Notes: a model not told the origin generated them from the sequence alone. Positions 12,895 through 25,629 are shown, counted from the first letter of the stretch. The stretch is DNA of 64,000 nucleotides from Quercus robur (GCF_932294415.1 NC_065536.1:53664354-53728353); one strand, 5' to 3'. Made by a program: numbers and translations.

Positions 12895-14240
12895 AACTTA
12901 AATATCAAGTTTTGGACAGAACCAAGGTATTGCATGGTCCTCGGACTCAAACCTATAGGGAAACCAACTACTTAAATATCAAGTTTTGGACAGAACCAAA
13001 GTATTGCATGGTCCACGGACTCAAACCTATGGGGAAACCAACTACTTAAATATCAAGTTTTGGACAGAACCAAGGTATTGCATGGTCCTCGGACTCAAAC
13101 CTATGGGGAAACCAACTACTTAAATATCAAGTTTTGGACAGAACCAAGGTATTGCATGGTCCTCGGACTCAAACCTATGGGGAAACCAACTACTTAAATA
13201 TCAAGTTTTGGACAGAACCAAGGTATTGCATGGTCCACGGACTCAAACCTATGGGGAAACCAACTACTTAAATATCAAGTTTTGGACAGAACCAAGGTAT
13301 TGCATAGTCCTCAGACTCAAACCTATGGGGAAACCAACTACTTAAATATCAAGTTTTGGACAGAACCAAGGTATTGCATGGTCCTCGGACTCAAACCTAT
13401 GGGAAAACCAACTACTTAAATATCAAGTTTTGGACAGAACCAAGGTATTGCATGGTCCATTGACTCAAACCTATGGGGAAACCAACTACTTAAATATCAA
13501 GTTTTGGACAGAACCAAGGTATTGCATGGTCCTCGGACTCAAACCTATGGGGAAACCAACTACTTAAATATCAAGTTTTGGACAAAATCAAGGTATTGCA
13601 TGGTCCTCGGACTCAAACTTATGGGAAAACCAACTACTTAAATATCAAGTTTTGGACAGAATCAAGGTATTGCATGGTCCACGGACTCAAACCTATGGGG
13701 AAACCAACTACTTAAATATCAAATTTTGGACAGAACCAAGGTATTGCATGGTTCTCGGACTCAAACCTATGGGGAAACCAACTACTTAAATATCAAGTTT
13801 TGGACAGAACAAAGGTATTGTATGGTCCACGGACTCAAACCTATGGGGAAACCAACTACTTAAATATCAAGTTTTGGACAGAACCAAGGTATTGCATGAT
13901 CCTCGGACTCAAACCTATGGGGAAACCAACTACTTAAATATCAAGTTTTTGACAGAACCAAGGTATTGCATGGTCCTCGGACTCAAACCTATGGGGAAAC
14001 CAATTACTTAAATATCAAGTTTTGGAGAGAACCAAGGTATTGCATGGTCTTCGGACTCAAACCTATGGGGAAACCAACTACTTAAAAATCAAGTTTTTGA
14101 CAAAACCAAGGTATTGCATGGTCCTCGAACTCAAACCTATAGGGAAACCAACTACTTAAATATCAAGTTTTGGACAGAACTATAGTATTGCATGGTCCTC
14201 GAACTCAAACTTATGGAGAAATCAGCTACTTAAGAAGAAT
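12895..14240 (+). repeat. 74-bp tandem array (about 18 units) in the LTR element
   Basis: The unit containing AATATCAAGTTTTGGACAGA and CCTATGGGGAAACCAACTAC repeats with a strict 74-bp period (12901, 12975, 13049 and on). Most units differ at only a few positions. The last two units are more diverged. The core reappears, reverse-complemented, in the element at 32977-38259. Confidence 0.95.
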
Positions 14241-15168
14241 TCTAAGTCGCTCAGTCCTCGAACCAAATACCAGAAAAGGTTAAGGTTATGAAAGTTATTA
14301 GGAAGATGGCGAAACGCCTTATTACTCAGCAACCTACAGAGGCTATACATTTTTTGGTTATATATCCTCGGATGATTACTTCCTACATGGTATCAAGCAT
14401 TCAGCCATTACCTCGTTCAAGTTTGGGGTATACAACCCATTTTCAGGTCGGTCTTATTGTACACGATACCTCTAATAAAGTTCATAATAACGTCTTTTTT
14501 CTTAGTAAGGGATTTCGGCTTTAAGTATTGTTCTCTCAGGTCGACGTCATTATGCCAGACAGCTCTGATAAATTCATCATAATATCTTTTTCTTTTCTCC
14601 TTAGTAAGGGTTTCTGCCCAAAGTATCATTTGTTCAAATCGGCATTATTATGCCGAATAGTTTCAATAATCACAGAGTAAGGTCTTTTTATTAACTAGGA
14701 TCTCGGCCTTAAGCATCGTTCATAATATAAAAATAAAAAAGAAGTCACAGGATAGTACGTCTATTCACGGCATAACCATTTCAAAAAGAAGAGATAGAAT
14801 ATACGAAATAAAGTAATGACGACTTTTATTAATATAAAGAGGTATTACAGCGTACAATGAAGGGCTTAAACAAGCCTATATAGAAAACGAGTTACAAAAA
14901 CAGTAAAAAAATAAAATAAAAAAAAAATAAAAAAAACATCCAGAAATCTTTTTAAGCTCTGCTCCCAAGTCTTTCCAAATTCTGCCCCAGTAGCACCCAT
15001 TTTGAGAGGAGGACCTTCCTTGGTGGGAGAGGAGAAGTAGAGGAAGAAGGAAAAGCACCAGGATGAATCTGGTGATGGGAAAGAAGAAGAAGGAGAGGTA
15101 AAAGAAGGCACCAGTGAAGGAAGAGAGGAAGAAGCAGGGATACTTTGTCCCTACGTCAGTCCTGACTC

Positions 15169-15396
15169 CTAACACGCTGGTGCCATATTAGCTATGCTCA
15201 TAAGAGAGTGGCTGGTACTGATAATGGGTGACCCCAACTCAGTCGTGCCAAAAGTTTGACGCGACGAGCCCCTGCTTCGAATTTTGGCTGAAAGAAGGGT
15301 AAGAAGTATCTTGAGTCTCTGCCATCTCTGCCCTGATCGAGCCAGTTTGAACTTCACAAGAACGTAACATTTCTGGGAAGGGTATGGTCTCTTCAT
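15169..15396 (-). CDS. Antisense ORF inside the LTR element (75 codons)
   Basis: Runs against the element's own direction, between the tandem array and the 3' LTR. It contains LARSGQRWQRLKI, AKIRSR and a C-terminal SLMSIANMAP motif, all shared with the ORF at 34194-34424 of the other element. An ATATAAG motif lies upstream on the minus strand (about 15537-15543). Downstream, the minus strand carries TTATATTAATAAAAGT (about 14825-14840), also shared. Function unknown. Extra antisense ORFs are known in Tat-lineage elements such as Grande and Retand; relation to those is inferred from position only. Confidence 0.55.
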   Translation of the reverse strand: MKRPYPSQKCYVLVKFKLARSGQRWQRLKILLTLLSAKIRSRGSSRQTFGTTELGSPIISTSHSLMSIANMAPAC

Positions 15397-16126
15397 TCCC
15401 GCTCCTATCGTGGACGAATCACAATTCAAAGTGTAAGCGAGCGGGTAAGGGAAACTCTGGGGGAGGCTAAGAGTTTTCAGACTTTAAAAGGATTGAAAGG
15501 TCTCTGTGTAAGAGAGGTAACCTCCTACTTTCCTTCTTATATGAAGGGCAAACCGGGAGGCATTTAATCTGTCCAAATTTCTAAGAAAATCGGTAAACAA
15601 GAATATACCCATTCCACTTCCCCACGCCGTTAATAACCGTCGAATTTAAATGGTCTCGTAAAGGAAAATCATTAAAGGCACGTTTCGGATAATGAAGCGG
15701 CAGGAACGCATCATGAATGAATTCAAAGGAATATCTCGTAGTCCGGTATGTTTCCTGAATAGGTAAAGAGACACCCACATTGATGAAGGGCAGATCTAAG
15801 CAGATCGTAATAAAGGCGTGGCATTACCAAAACCCTCCTCTCCGACCAAGAGGTCGAACAACAGGATTTTGAGGGGCTATTGTGGGGTCCAATAATTTGT
15901 GGTCCTGGCCCATTTTTACATTGTGGCCCAAGGCCCGAGCCGAGGATAGGTAATAGAAGTCCAAATAGTCTTGAGACACAGCCGAGAATGATTCTGTCCT
16001 CGGCATATCCGAGGTCTCACTGGAAGGAAGGGCAAAAACGGTATAGGAACAGCTTGGAAAAAATCTAAAATATCTAGGTCAATAGAGAAGGGTACGCTGG
16101 AAAGTATAACAACCAGGAAAAGCTGC

Positions 16127-16410
16127 CCTTACTGCCATTCAATACTCTGCACCTGGCAGAGCCATACTCTCCAGCTTTTACAACCACCCCCAACCACTCT
16201 GGATATGGGCTGATGGGACAAGTATCAGTCTTGGAAAAGTCGATCCTACACGTGGACAAAGGATAAGGTTACTGCCATTCAATACTCTGCACCTGGCAGA
16301 GCCATACTCTCCAACTTTTACAATCACCCCTAACCACTCTGGATATGGGCTGATGGGACAAGTATCAGTCTTGGAAAAGTCGATCCTACATGTGGACGAA
16401 GGATAAGGAA
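16127..16410 (+). repeat. 140-bp tandem duplication within the 3' LTR
   Basis: The segment starting TTACTGCCATTCAATACTCTG is present twice, 140 bp apart (from about 16129 and about 16269). The 5' LTR has it once. This explains most of the length difference between the two LTRs (653 vs 782 bp). Confidence 0.85.
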
Positions 16411-16677
16411 CACAGGCTAGTATAAAAGGAAAAGTAAACAATCCAGAGCAGGGACTGGGAAAAATGGCCAAAAACCAGAGCCCCCAGCCCGCCTCCTAGA
16501 GAAAAACTCCTAGAGCGAACACGATTTAACTATGTATGAACACCACGAAGAATCCACTATCTTGTGACCAAGGCCTAACCTTTCAAACCCACACTCTATA
16601 AATGATATTGTTTAGGCATTTTTACGTGCGAATCCAACATTATTATGGGTCGTCCCAAATTGTGTCCTTACAATGTC

Positions 16678-17771
16678 AATTTAGTTTATATCTTTTATAT
16701 AAAAATTGTTGACGTAGCTAACAATTAAAATAAAAAATTAATTTCTATCAATGTGACAAGAATCTAATTCATCCAAACCTTTTCGAGTATTCTTTAAGTA
16801 TATGCAATTCTTTCATCCTACACAGACCGAATTATTGACTTATTAATTATATATATACTTTATTTAAGTATATATTTTTACTTGAAGAAACAGACCGACA
16901 TTTTTTTTTTTTTTTTTTTTTTTGGTGCTAGGTGACCGATTAAGATTCCAGATATTAACTTTGAAAAAAAAAAAGATCCCAGACATTAACATTATTTCTT
17001 TCTTATAACACATCTCCATCGCCGTTAACTTCCATCACACACCGTTAAATAAATCCCTGCTTTCCGTTTGCTTCTTTTCTGTTTGTTTCTTCTTGCCTGA
17101 CTTTACTTTTATTTTTTTATTTTCACAAAACTAATTTCCCTTCTTTTAGGAAAATGTTAAGAAACGCATTAGTTTAGAATTTTTTTTTTAAATATTAGTA
17201 ATTAATTTTTTTTGACATTTTTTAGATTTTCATAAAATTATATCATAACTTTTCTAAAATGACTAATAATTAATAAATGTGCACACTTATTAACGAGACA
17301 TTATTTTTAAACAAAGTGAACTTTTAATTTAGTTATATATTTATTATAAACCTTATATTTAAGTATGAAAAATGCTAACAAATGTCCTTATGGCATTGGT
17401 TAATAATCTTTGTAAAGAAATTTTTTATGAGAAAAGAAAAATGAAAAAAAATAATGTTTTGACAGTTTTTTTCATTTCCCATAAAAATGGTGTTAAAACT
17501 TTCCTAAAATTGATTCTTAATCAATATCTCAAAGCACTCCTTAGCATAACCCGTATTTAACAAATAAATTTATTTTTAAAAAAAAGTACTCCTTAGCATA
17601 ACCCGTATTTAACAAATAAAATTATTAAAAAACAGCCGCATATATTTTATCTGTATTTTAACAAATAAGCTACGAAAATAGTAATACCAGCTATAGCCTA
17701 TAGGTAGCAGTATATATTGTAGCTTATCAACACAGTTAAACTCAGACCCAGTCTCGCCTCGGATGGGTACC
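16678..17771 (+). promoter_or_regulatory. Upstream region of GH27 copy 2, split by inserted DNA
   Basis: The double CCGTTA block shared with copy 1 lies at 17019-17048, but here it is about 720 bp from the ATG rather than about 85 bp. The added DNA includes a palindromic MITE (17367-17560) and a 33-bp direct duplication (ACTCCTTAGCATAACCCG, near 17536 and 17588). The core promoter of this copy is therefore probably new sequence close to 17700. Confidence 0.5.
17367..17560. mobile_element. Palindromic MITE, family B, copy 1
   Basis: Starts AATGCTAACAAATGTCCTTA and ends with the approximate complement (CAAAGCACTCCTTAGCAT). Internal motifs GACAGTTTTTTTCATTT and AAAACTTTC are shared with the copies at 26476, 32385, 39047 and 45050. 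Confidence 0.7.
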
Positions 17772-18365
17772 ATGAATATGATGAAGATCAACAATGTTGT
17801 CTTCACCTCTATCTGTTTTCTCTTCCTTGTTCTTCTTCTTCTTCTTCTTCAAAACCCAACAAGGTACGTACGTACGTAGCTAGCTTCTTTCTTCTTCTTC
17901 TTCTACATTTTACTGTTATTCACTTTCCCAATACCTGCATTGCTTTTTTTACATTCAATTGTGAGATTTGATCCACTGCTGAATTTTGAAGACAAGCATG
18001 GTTATCTGTTTTTGCATGTCTGATTCATCATTTTCTCCAACATGCATTAATCACACAATGTGTATGTATACAGAAATCGAGTCTTATACCTCACCTGACA
18101 CTTTTTTGTGTTTATGAGACAAATCCCCTCTGCCCCATTGTAAACTATCAAATTATTAATAATAATAATAAAAAAATCATATATATATTGGTGGAACTCC
18201 AAGTTTGCTATTTGCTAAAATTCTCTACTATGATTATTATTATTGTTATTATTATTTTTGGTTGATAATTTGATAGGTAGGGGAGGGGCCAGGGGTATTT
18301 GAAATGGATTTCTCTGTTGGAAATTGCCAGTTTTAACTACAAGACTCTTCGCTATAAGTTTGTTT

Positions 18366-18399
<34 letters not shown>

Positions 18400-21300
18400 G
18401 GATAATTTGCTATAATTAGTAAGGTATTCTTTGGTCATCATTTTGCTTAGTAATATGTTTTCCAACGCAAAACAATTACTAAACACTAACAATGCATTAG
18501 TTTCTTTACACAAATTTCATGATATTAGTGAAGATCAGTGCATAAATTATAAAACTAGTGGTTAATCATTCAAATTTATGAGCAACACAGACTCCACAAA
18601 ACCTTAGGGATGGATTAGCTTAGTACTTTGTCCAATATCAGAAAATGAAGATGCTGAAATGATTTCTTGAGTGTGGTATTATGTGATTCATGTATCGTTT
18701 TTTTTTTTTTTTTTTTTTTCATGTCTTTGTTGAACCATCTATTTCATTTGTCAATTGTCTCAAGGTTATGTAACTGAGTTTACTGGTTTTATGAAGAAAA
18801 TTATGTGCATAAATGGTGTCTCGTTTCAGGGTATCTGCTAAAGAACCAAAACAAGCGAGCTCCCCACCTAGAGGTTGGAACTCGTATGATTCCTTTAGCT
18901 GGACCATATCCCAAGAAGAGTTCTTGCAAAATGCTGAAATCATATCTGAGCGGCTACTTCCCCATAAATATGAGGTGTGAAGACTGTGGATGTCTATAAT
19001 TCATTTTCTTTTTGATTGATTTAGTGGTATTATGATTGACAATTTTATTAAGTGATGAAACTTATTTATGTCTTTTTATTGCTACCATTTATCTCTGCAT
19101 TGCAGTATGTTGTGGTGGATTATCTTTGGTATCGGAGAAAGGTCAAAGGTGCTTACTCTGACTCTCTAGGATTTGATGTAATTGATGAATGGGGGAGGAT
19201 GGCCCCAGACCCAAAGAGGTGGCCTTCCTCTGAAGGCGGGAAAGGGTTCGCTAAAGTAGCCAAGAAAGTGCATAGGATGGGTTTGAAGTTTGGGATTCAT
19301 GTTATGAGAGGAATAAGTACACAGGCAGTGAATGCAAACACCCCTATCTTGGACATAAACACGGTATTGCTTTTTATTCCAGCTACAAATACTTTGGAAA
19401 TACCAATAAAATTGAACGTGTTAGAGCATGATTCATTTATTATCATTTATTTATGAAAGAACAAGGAAGCACGCCCAATTTAAAGTTTAATTCTCAGAAA
19501 TATAAACAATGTTATAGGAATATGTAATGCAACTACCTCAAAAAGTGTTAAGAGTTAGCATTAGTAATCATTGCTTAAGATTCTGTTTTTGATTTATTTA
19601 TTTTTATCAGGGACGTGCTTATGAAGAGTTTGGCCGAAAGTGGAATGCAAAAGATATAGGGATTAAGGAAAGGGCATGTGCATGGATGCCGCATGGTTTC
19701 ATGAGTGTAGATACCAAGTTGGGAGCAGGAAGAGCCTTCTTGAGGTCACTCTATGAACAGTATGCTGAGTGGGGTGTTGATTTTGGTAACTTGACCATTG
19801 TTAATGGAAAGTAGTCCTGCTTAGTCCATATGCATTGCCACAATACATACTGTAGAATTAGTATCAGTTAGGGTGTTCTTGACATCCTATGAATTTATGC
19901 ACGTAGACACTTAAAACTTTTGATTTGTGCATGTCATACAACCATAACCTTGTACAATCTTTTGATTTCATCCACTACCTATTACAACAAATCCAATTGG
20001 ACAGTCACCTGTTTGTCAGTTCAATCTTAATTTTCCACTTTCTAAGTTTGACACTGATTGCTTCTGTTTTCTTGCAGTAAAACACGACTGTGTGTTTGGA
20101 GATGACTTAGATATAAATGAAATAACCTATGTGTCAGAGGTAAACTGCATACCTCCCTCTCTCCCTATCTTTGTCTGTCTCCCTACAGTAACCATCATTG
20201 TTACATCTGAAATATTTTGTACAAAATTTGCGTTGCTAACATTTTGCATGGTGCACCTTTGCCCAGGTTCTTAAGCAACTTGACCGCCCCATATTGTATT
20301 CACTGTCTCCTGGAACCGGTGTGACCCCATCAATGGCCAAGGATGTGAGTGGACTAGTGAACATGTACCGCATTACTGGGGATGATTGGGATACGTGGGC
20401 TGATGTTGCGGCTCATTTCAATATTACAAGGTGGAAAGACTGTTCTGTTTCTGTTCAAGAGTTTAGGAGTTTAGGTTACCTTTCAATCATTATTTCTTTT
20501 CCATTTACTGCTTTTTTGACCTATCCTTATAGAATGCAGAAATAAAATTTAATTTTTTTATCAGGGACCTTTCTACCGCTAATATGATAGGAGCTAAGGG
20601 CTTGATGGGGAAGTCATGGCCTGACTTGGATATGCTACCACTAGGATGGCTTACTGATCCAGGTTATAATAATTTTCTTGATGCTTTTCCTTCATTCATC
20701 TCATGAAGAAAATTTTTACCCTTATTTTAAAGGGCTTGGTAGGATCAAATGAACCACAATTCGTTTGGCCCTGTCAGAGTACTGTTAGATAAATCGATGA
20801 ACTTAGTTATTGTTTAAGTGATGTTTGCTGTACATTTTGGGCTTCTTGATCTAGCAGTATTGAGTGTCAAATAGGTCCATGCACTCAAATATGCATAACA
20901 TCAACATTAAAAACAAAGAACTCACCATTCCAAGTCTGCTGAGTGACTTCTACTAAAACAGAAGTATGTCTAGACCAAGTGGCATGGCTTCAGAAACAAG
21001 CTATACAACATACTTCTTTACTTGAAACATTTTGTATATCTATGACAAAGCATTGGCAAGTGAATTAGAGATTTTCAAAAGTCTCAGAATATAAATGATT
21101 AGATTTGACTGCTTAATTTTAAAGTTGAGCCTAGCCTAAACATACAAAAACCAACAATTAACTTCTGTATGTTCAAATATTATAGGTTCAAATGAAGGTC
21201 CACACAGAACATCTATGCTTCTTCCAGATGAGCAAAGAACTCAGGTATCTATATAAAACAAAATAGTTAGTTCTCTGTATCCCTTAAAATAACTAAGCAC

Positions 21301-23022
21301 TCTAATTTGACCTTATCTTTCTTATTTTCACAGATGACCTTGTGGTCTATGGCTAAGTCTCCTCTCATGTTTGGAGGAGATGTGAGAAAGCTAGATGGGG
21401 CCACATACAACCTTTTAACAAATCCTACTCTGTTAGAGATAAATTCTTTCAGCTTAAATAATATGGAGGCATGTGCACTCATCTATACTTTTGTAGTCTT
21501 GGGAAAAATAAACTTCGTCTAAATAGCTACATAACATATTATTTACTTTTTTGTGCAGTTTCCTTATATTACTAGTACAAAGAATTCTAAGAGTCTTGAC
21601 AGCCAATCAGGAAGGTATCTGACAGATGTAAGTACATCAGATACACATGTTTTGAGCCTCACAAGCTGCACAAATTCAAAAGCAGTTGGGTGGTCTATTA
21701 AAGCTCTGGACCAAGACCTTGAACAAATCTGCTGGAAAGAACACTTAGGAAGCAAGCATCAAAAGCCATTTTGCCTATACAAGAAAGAGCCTCAATTTTC
21801 ATCGTAAAATTGCTTTCTTTCTCTGATCTGATAGTATCAAAATGTTTTTTTTACAATATTTTCATGTTTACTTATACTATATTTTTTATATCAATGTTTA
21901 ATTATATAATTACAAATTAATTTTAATACATTTGTTCTGATACAGAGATGAATGGCTATCCCACAAACAACAATATCAAGGGAAACTCCAATTATTTGCA
22001 ACTGATAGAATGGACTTTTGCTTGGGGGGTTCTCCAAATCAAAAGCTTACTTCAAAAGAGTTAAAGAGTGGTGCATTTGTACCTTGCAGATGGCACACAA
22101 ATCAGGTTTTTTTCTTTTTTTTTTTTCTTTTTTCTTTCCATATATCATGAATGAGAGATGTTTCAAACAAAATAATATAAGTTTTAGGTATAAATTTAGG
22201 GAGTAAACTATTATTTCTGGATGACGGATTCATCCGTACTTTTTTTAAATCGTGTGCTTTGCCTTTGTATGTTAATTTCATTATTGTGTTACTTACTCTT
22301 AGCTACATTTATGAATTGAAGTTGGAAGCTAATGCATTTAGTCTTAGTAGATGTGGGAGCTGAGCGTTAATGGAACTTTGGCAAATAGCTATTCTGGTCT
22401 ATGTGCAACAGTAAACTCTATCAAAGGTGATAAATTTGTATACTTTGTGCCTTATTTTATAAAATGTTTCAAACAACTTTGCTAGTGGTCCCATTATTTC
22501 ATATTTTTGAGTTACTAGCTGATCATTTGTGCAGCTGAAGTCCGTCCTGTTGGAACTCGTTCTTGGATCGCAACTGGAAGAAAAGGTATGACTCCCCCAC
22601 CAACATAGAACTCTAATTTGTAGAGCCCCATAGCCGCGCATTTCCCCCAAGTGCAAGACTATTTTTTGAAATTTTTTTAAAAAAATGCATAATTCTATTC
22701 TTCACATTTTTAATGATTTTTTATGAATTATAAAATAAAAATAAAAAGTGCAAAACTCTATTCTTCATGCTTTCTAATGATTATTCCTTCTGCCTTTCTA
22801 GGAGAAATATATGTTGCTTTTTTCAATCTGAACCCTGAGAGGACAGTGATATCTGCAAAGATATCGGACATGGCTAAGGTACTTCCTGGTAAAAACTTCA
22901 ATGGAAATTCCTGTCAGTGCAAAGAAGTATGGAGTGGAAAAGACATTAGAGTTAGAAAGCAGACTATATCAAGGGGAGTAAAAGCCCGTGGCTGTGCTCT
23001 ATTTGTCCTGAAATGTAAGTAG
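17772..23022 (+). CDS. APSE: GH27 beta-L-arabinopyranosidase / alpha-galactosidase, copy 2
   Basis: The exons mirror copy 1: 17772-17863, 18830-18974, 19106-19363, 19611-19785, 20078-20139, 20267-20430, 20565-20662, 21186-21244, 21334-21468, 21559-21803, 21946-22105, 22351-22426, 22535-22585, 22802-23022. They total 1941 nt (646 residues) with no internal stop. All intron positions and phases match copy 1, so this is a whole-gene tandem duplicate. Protein identity is roughly 80-85% by eye. The signal peptide is Leu-rich. Nucleophile Asp227 (VKHDCVFG) and acid/base Asp283 (YRITGDDWD) are kept. Differences include LLPHKYE in place of HAYGYE at the end of exon 2, a 4-residue shorter exon 10, and a more basic C-terminus. 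Both copies look functional, so subfunctionalisation is possible. The same GC-AG intron 9 is present. Confidence 0.93.
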
Positions 23023-23329
23023 GCAGGATTAATTTAAACTAAGATGTATGGAGTCATCTATGCTGTACAACATATAACGAAGGCAATATGTATATGACAA
23101 AGTGCTGAGGCAATGATAATTCTTTAACACTCCTACTTCGTCTGCATTTTGATTTATGTCTTTAGGCTAATTGATGAGAATTATACCATTGCTCTCGTCA
23201 AATATTATGTTCTTTCTCTCTCTTTTTGTTTAGACTAGTGGTATGAATGAATTAAATAAGAATTCTGTATTTTTTTTTTCCTTTAAGAAAAAGATTTCAC
23301 TGATATCATTAAAATCCCGGTCTGTATGA
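23023..23329. other. 3' flank of GH27 copy 2
   Basis: Likely 3' UTR, with an A-rich AATTAAATAAGAA near 23249 as a possible weak polyadenylation region. Nothing else seen. Confidence 0.4.
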
Positions 23330-25174
23330 GTCTAAACAATCTGGAGTTATTGGTTTAAGATGGGTCAATGATGTAAGTAATGCCCTTTTAGCTAAATTGG
23401 GCTGGCAAGTTGGTTTTGGCAGCAACAAATTATGGGCGCAGTTGGTAATGCATAAACCCCATAAAAGTTGGGCTTTGCCTTTCACCCAAAATGATCGGTA
23501 GCCAATTCAAATCGAGAAATCAGTTTTTCCAAAAAAAATAAATTGTGGGTACAGCTGCTTACTATCAATTCTCTCAAATCCTGCAAAAAAAAGAGTTTTA
23601 TACATTGGGTATGGCCTTTGGTATTACAAAAACACCTAAAAGGCTAAAAGTTTACACTTCCTTCAAGCATCAGTGATTACTGATTAGTACTGATGCCTCA
23701 GTTAAGATATGGGATGATCCATGGATACCTTCCTTGAGTTCTTTTAAACCTCACCCCAGGCATTGTGTTCATTAATTGAACTTATAGATGAGCAAACTAA
23801 TAGGTCATTCAATTACTATTAATCAGATCCAAAGAATTTATTAATTTATCTCGATCTAGCATAGAGTATAAGCTAATTTGGGTTTCCTATTGCCAAAGAA
23901 AATTATACCATTAAAGCAAACCTACCTCACTAATCAGGCAGATTTTCTTCTTCAACAAGAGCCATCTGCCATCCATAGTAGGAAATTCAACCTCCCAGAT
24001 TCTTCATGCTACAGGTGTAATGGCAGTACTAAAATGCATGAACACCTCTTTTGTCTGTCTATTTGATCACAGTTTGCAATAACTCTTTTGGCCTTTTTAA
24101 CTTTACATTATTACATCTATAAATTTTGTTTGGATCTTAGTGTTGACATATTCCTTAACAAATTTCCATGCATTTTAATGTTATTAATTTCATTGTATCT
24201 TGAAAATTTGTGGGTTATATTGTATTTGATTGAGAGGTCAAAGTGCTGAAGCTGGAGTTGCTGCATTAAGAATCTCAATTGAGCAAGATATATTTATTAG
24301 GCAAAGTACAGTTTTAGAAAAACAGTTAACCTACAATCTCACCTGAGTCTCGCCTGATACTCGATCGAGTGAGATTGCTAACCTAAGAGAAATCAGTTAC
24401 ACCCATCCAATTAGCCCTGCCATATAACCCTCTAATCCCAAGAAATGCTAACCCCAGTTCACAAATTGAAGAGCTAGAGAGCTACCTATTTTCCCTAGGA
24501 GTTTTTCACTCAGTAAACACTTTGCAGTGTTAGTGTTTGGGTGCTTGTGACTGATTTTGGAATTTGCTATTGTGTTTGTGCATCGATGCATATATCAATT
24601 GTCTGATCAAATTAACAATTGGGCTTAATTTAGTAAGTAGCATAAAATTGATATAAGCCATAATTTAGGGTCTAAACGCTTTTGTAATCTCTCAAATTCT
24701 CTGCCAATCATTGAATGGACTCAAAATGATTCTTAATCCATTTAAAAAGTACCTAGGTGTGGTTAAAAGACGAGCAACACTTGCACTCTTTTTGCTCCTA
24801 TATTTTGTGATCAGCTCTGGTGGTCTAGAAGCAAGCTAGTTCATGAGGGCCTTGACATTATTGAAGGTAATGTTAATGCCAATATGCTATATAGCTGAGC
24901 ACTGATTAACCAAATTGGGAGATTGCTAATCTTTTGTTCTTGGTATGAAATTCATGCTCTATTTTTTTGCTGATTGTCAATTTTGTTATATCTTGTAACA
25001 TGGGCTGACATTCTCTATTTTTTTGCTGAAATTCATAGCCTTATAACATGGGCTATTTCTTGTAATTCCTGGCAGCCCACTAACATTCCTTCTTGGGCTT
25101 TTGTTGAGGAATGAGATGGATCGGCCCCTTGTGGCTCTTTTTTCTTTGGAATCAATATTGTGAATTTACTAGCC

Positions 25175-25215
<41 letters not shown>
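23330..25215 (+). pseudogene. LINE (L1-type) 3' relic with poly-A tail
   Basis: Frames read NALLAKLGWQVG..NKLWAQL at 23378, VKIWDDPWIP near 23700 and CYRCNGSTKMHEHLF near 24014-24045. These are successive landmarks of the C-terminal region of plant L1 reverse transcriptases (LLAK.GWR...LWA, IW.DPW.P, C..C....E..EHLF). They are broken by stops and frame changes. A run of about 38 A at 25178-25215 marks the 3' tail. Part of 24100-24900 shows no LINE similarity and may be other inserted DNA. Confidence 0.7.
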
Positions 25216-25218
<3 letters not shown>

Positions 25219-25629
25219 AAATTCGTGACAAGGTAGTGTACGTTCAATTTTTTTACTAAAATAAATTTATGATTAGTAACAAATTTAAATTAAATAGAAA
25301 CTTCTTTCGGATTTCATGAGAATTTTTGCAATAAAATTTTAATTAAACCTTGTAATAGAATTTCACGCATAAGGAAGTAAGGAACTATCTTTACAGACTC
25401 AATAAAAAAAAAATTATGGTAGCTGATTAAGATACTTTATTAACAGAATTTCACATAGAATTTTAATTGGACTCTTTTTGTATAGTGTAATGACTCTACC
25501 CTTAGTTAGGATTAAAAATCTTCAAATATGCAAAATAAATGGTAAATGACTATTCACGTGACATAAGTGGAAGGAAAAGAAAAAGGGCAACGGAGCACAC
25601 TTGACACATCCACATGTAGAATGCAACTT

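Larger units (their letters stand above)
12018..16672 (+). mobile_element. Non-autonomous LTR retrotransposon, plus strand
   Basis: 5' LTR 12018-12670 and 3' LTR 15891-16672 both start TGTGGGGTCC and end CCTTACA. The element is flanked by the perfect 5-bp TSD ATGTC (12013-12017 and 16673-16677). A primer-binding site (ATTGGCGCCGTCTGTGGGG) follows the 5' LTR directly, and a polypurine tract (TTTTGAGGGGCTA) precedes the 3' LTR. The 3.2-kb interior has no gag or pol. It holds a 74-bp tandem array and an antisense ORF. By eye the LTRs differ at roughly 4-5% of shared positions, so the insertion is older than the one at 32977. The PBS, array and antisense ORF near the 3' LTR suggest a derivative of the Ty3/gypsy Tat lineage (inference). 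Confidence 0.9.

Noticed and set aside
12895-14240. Regular short repeats that could suggest a CRISPR array
   Set aside because: Units are contiguous with no unique spacers, and the array lies inside a plant LTR element.
14866-15175. Phe/Leu/Ser-rich minus-strand ORFs that look like membrane proteins
   Set aside because: They come from a purine/pyrimidine-biased stretch of the LTR element's interior. The equivalent plus-strand stretch at 34418-34732 shows the same bias with no conserved frame.
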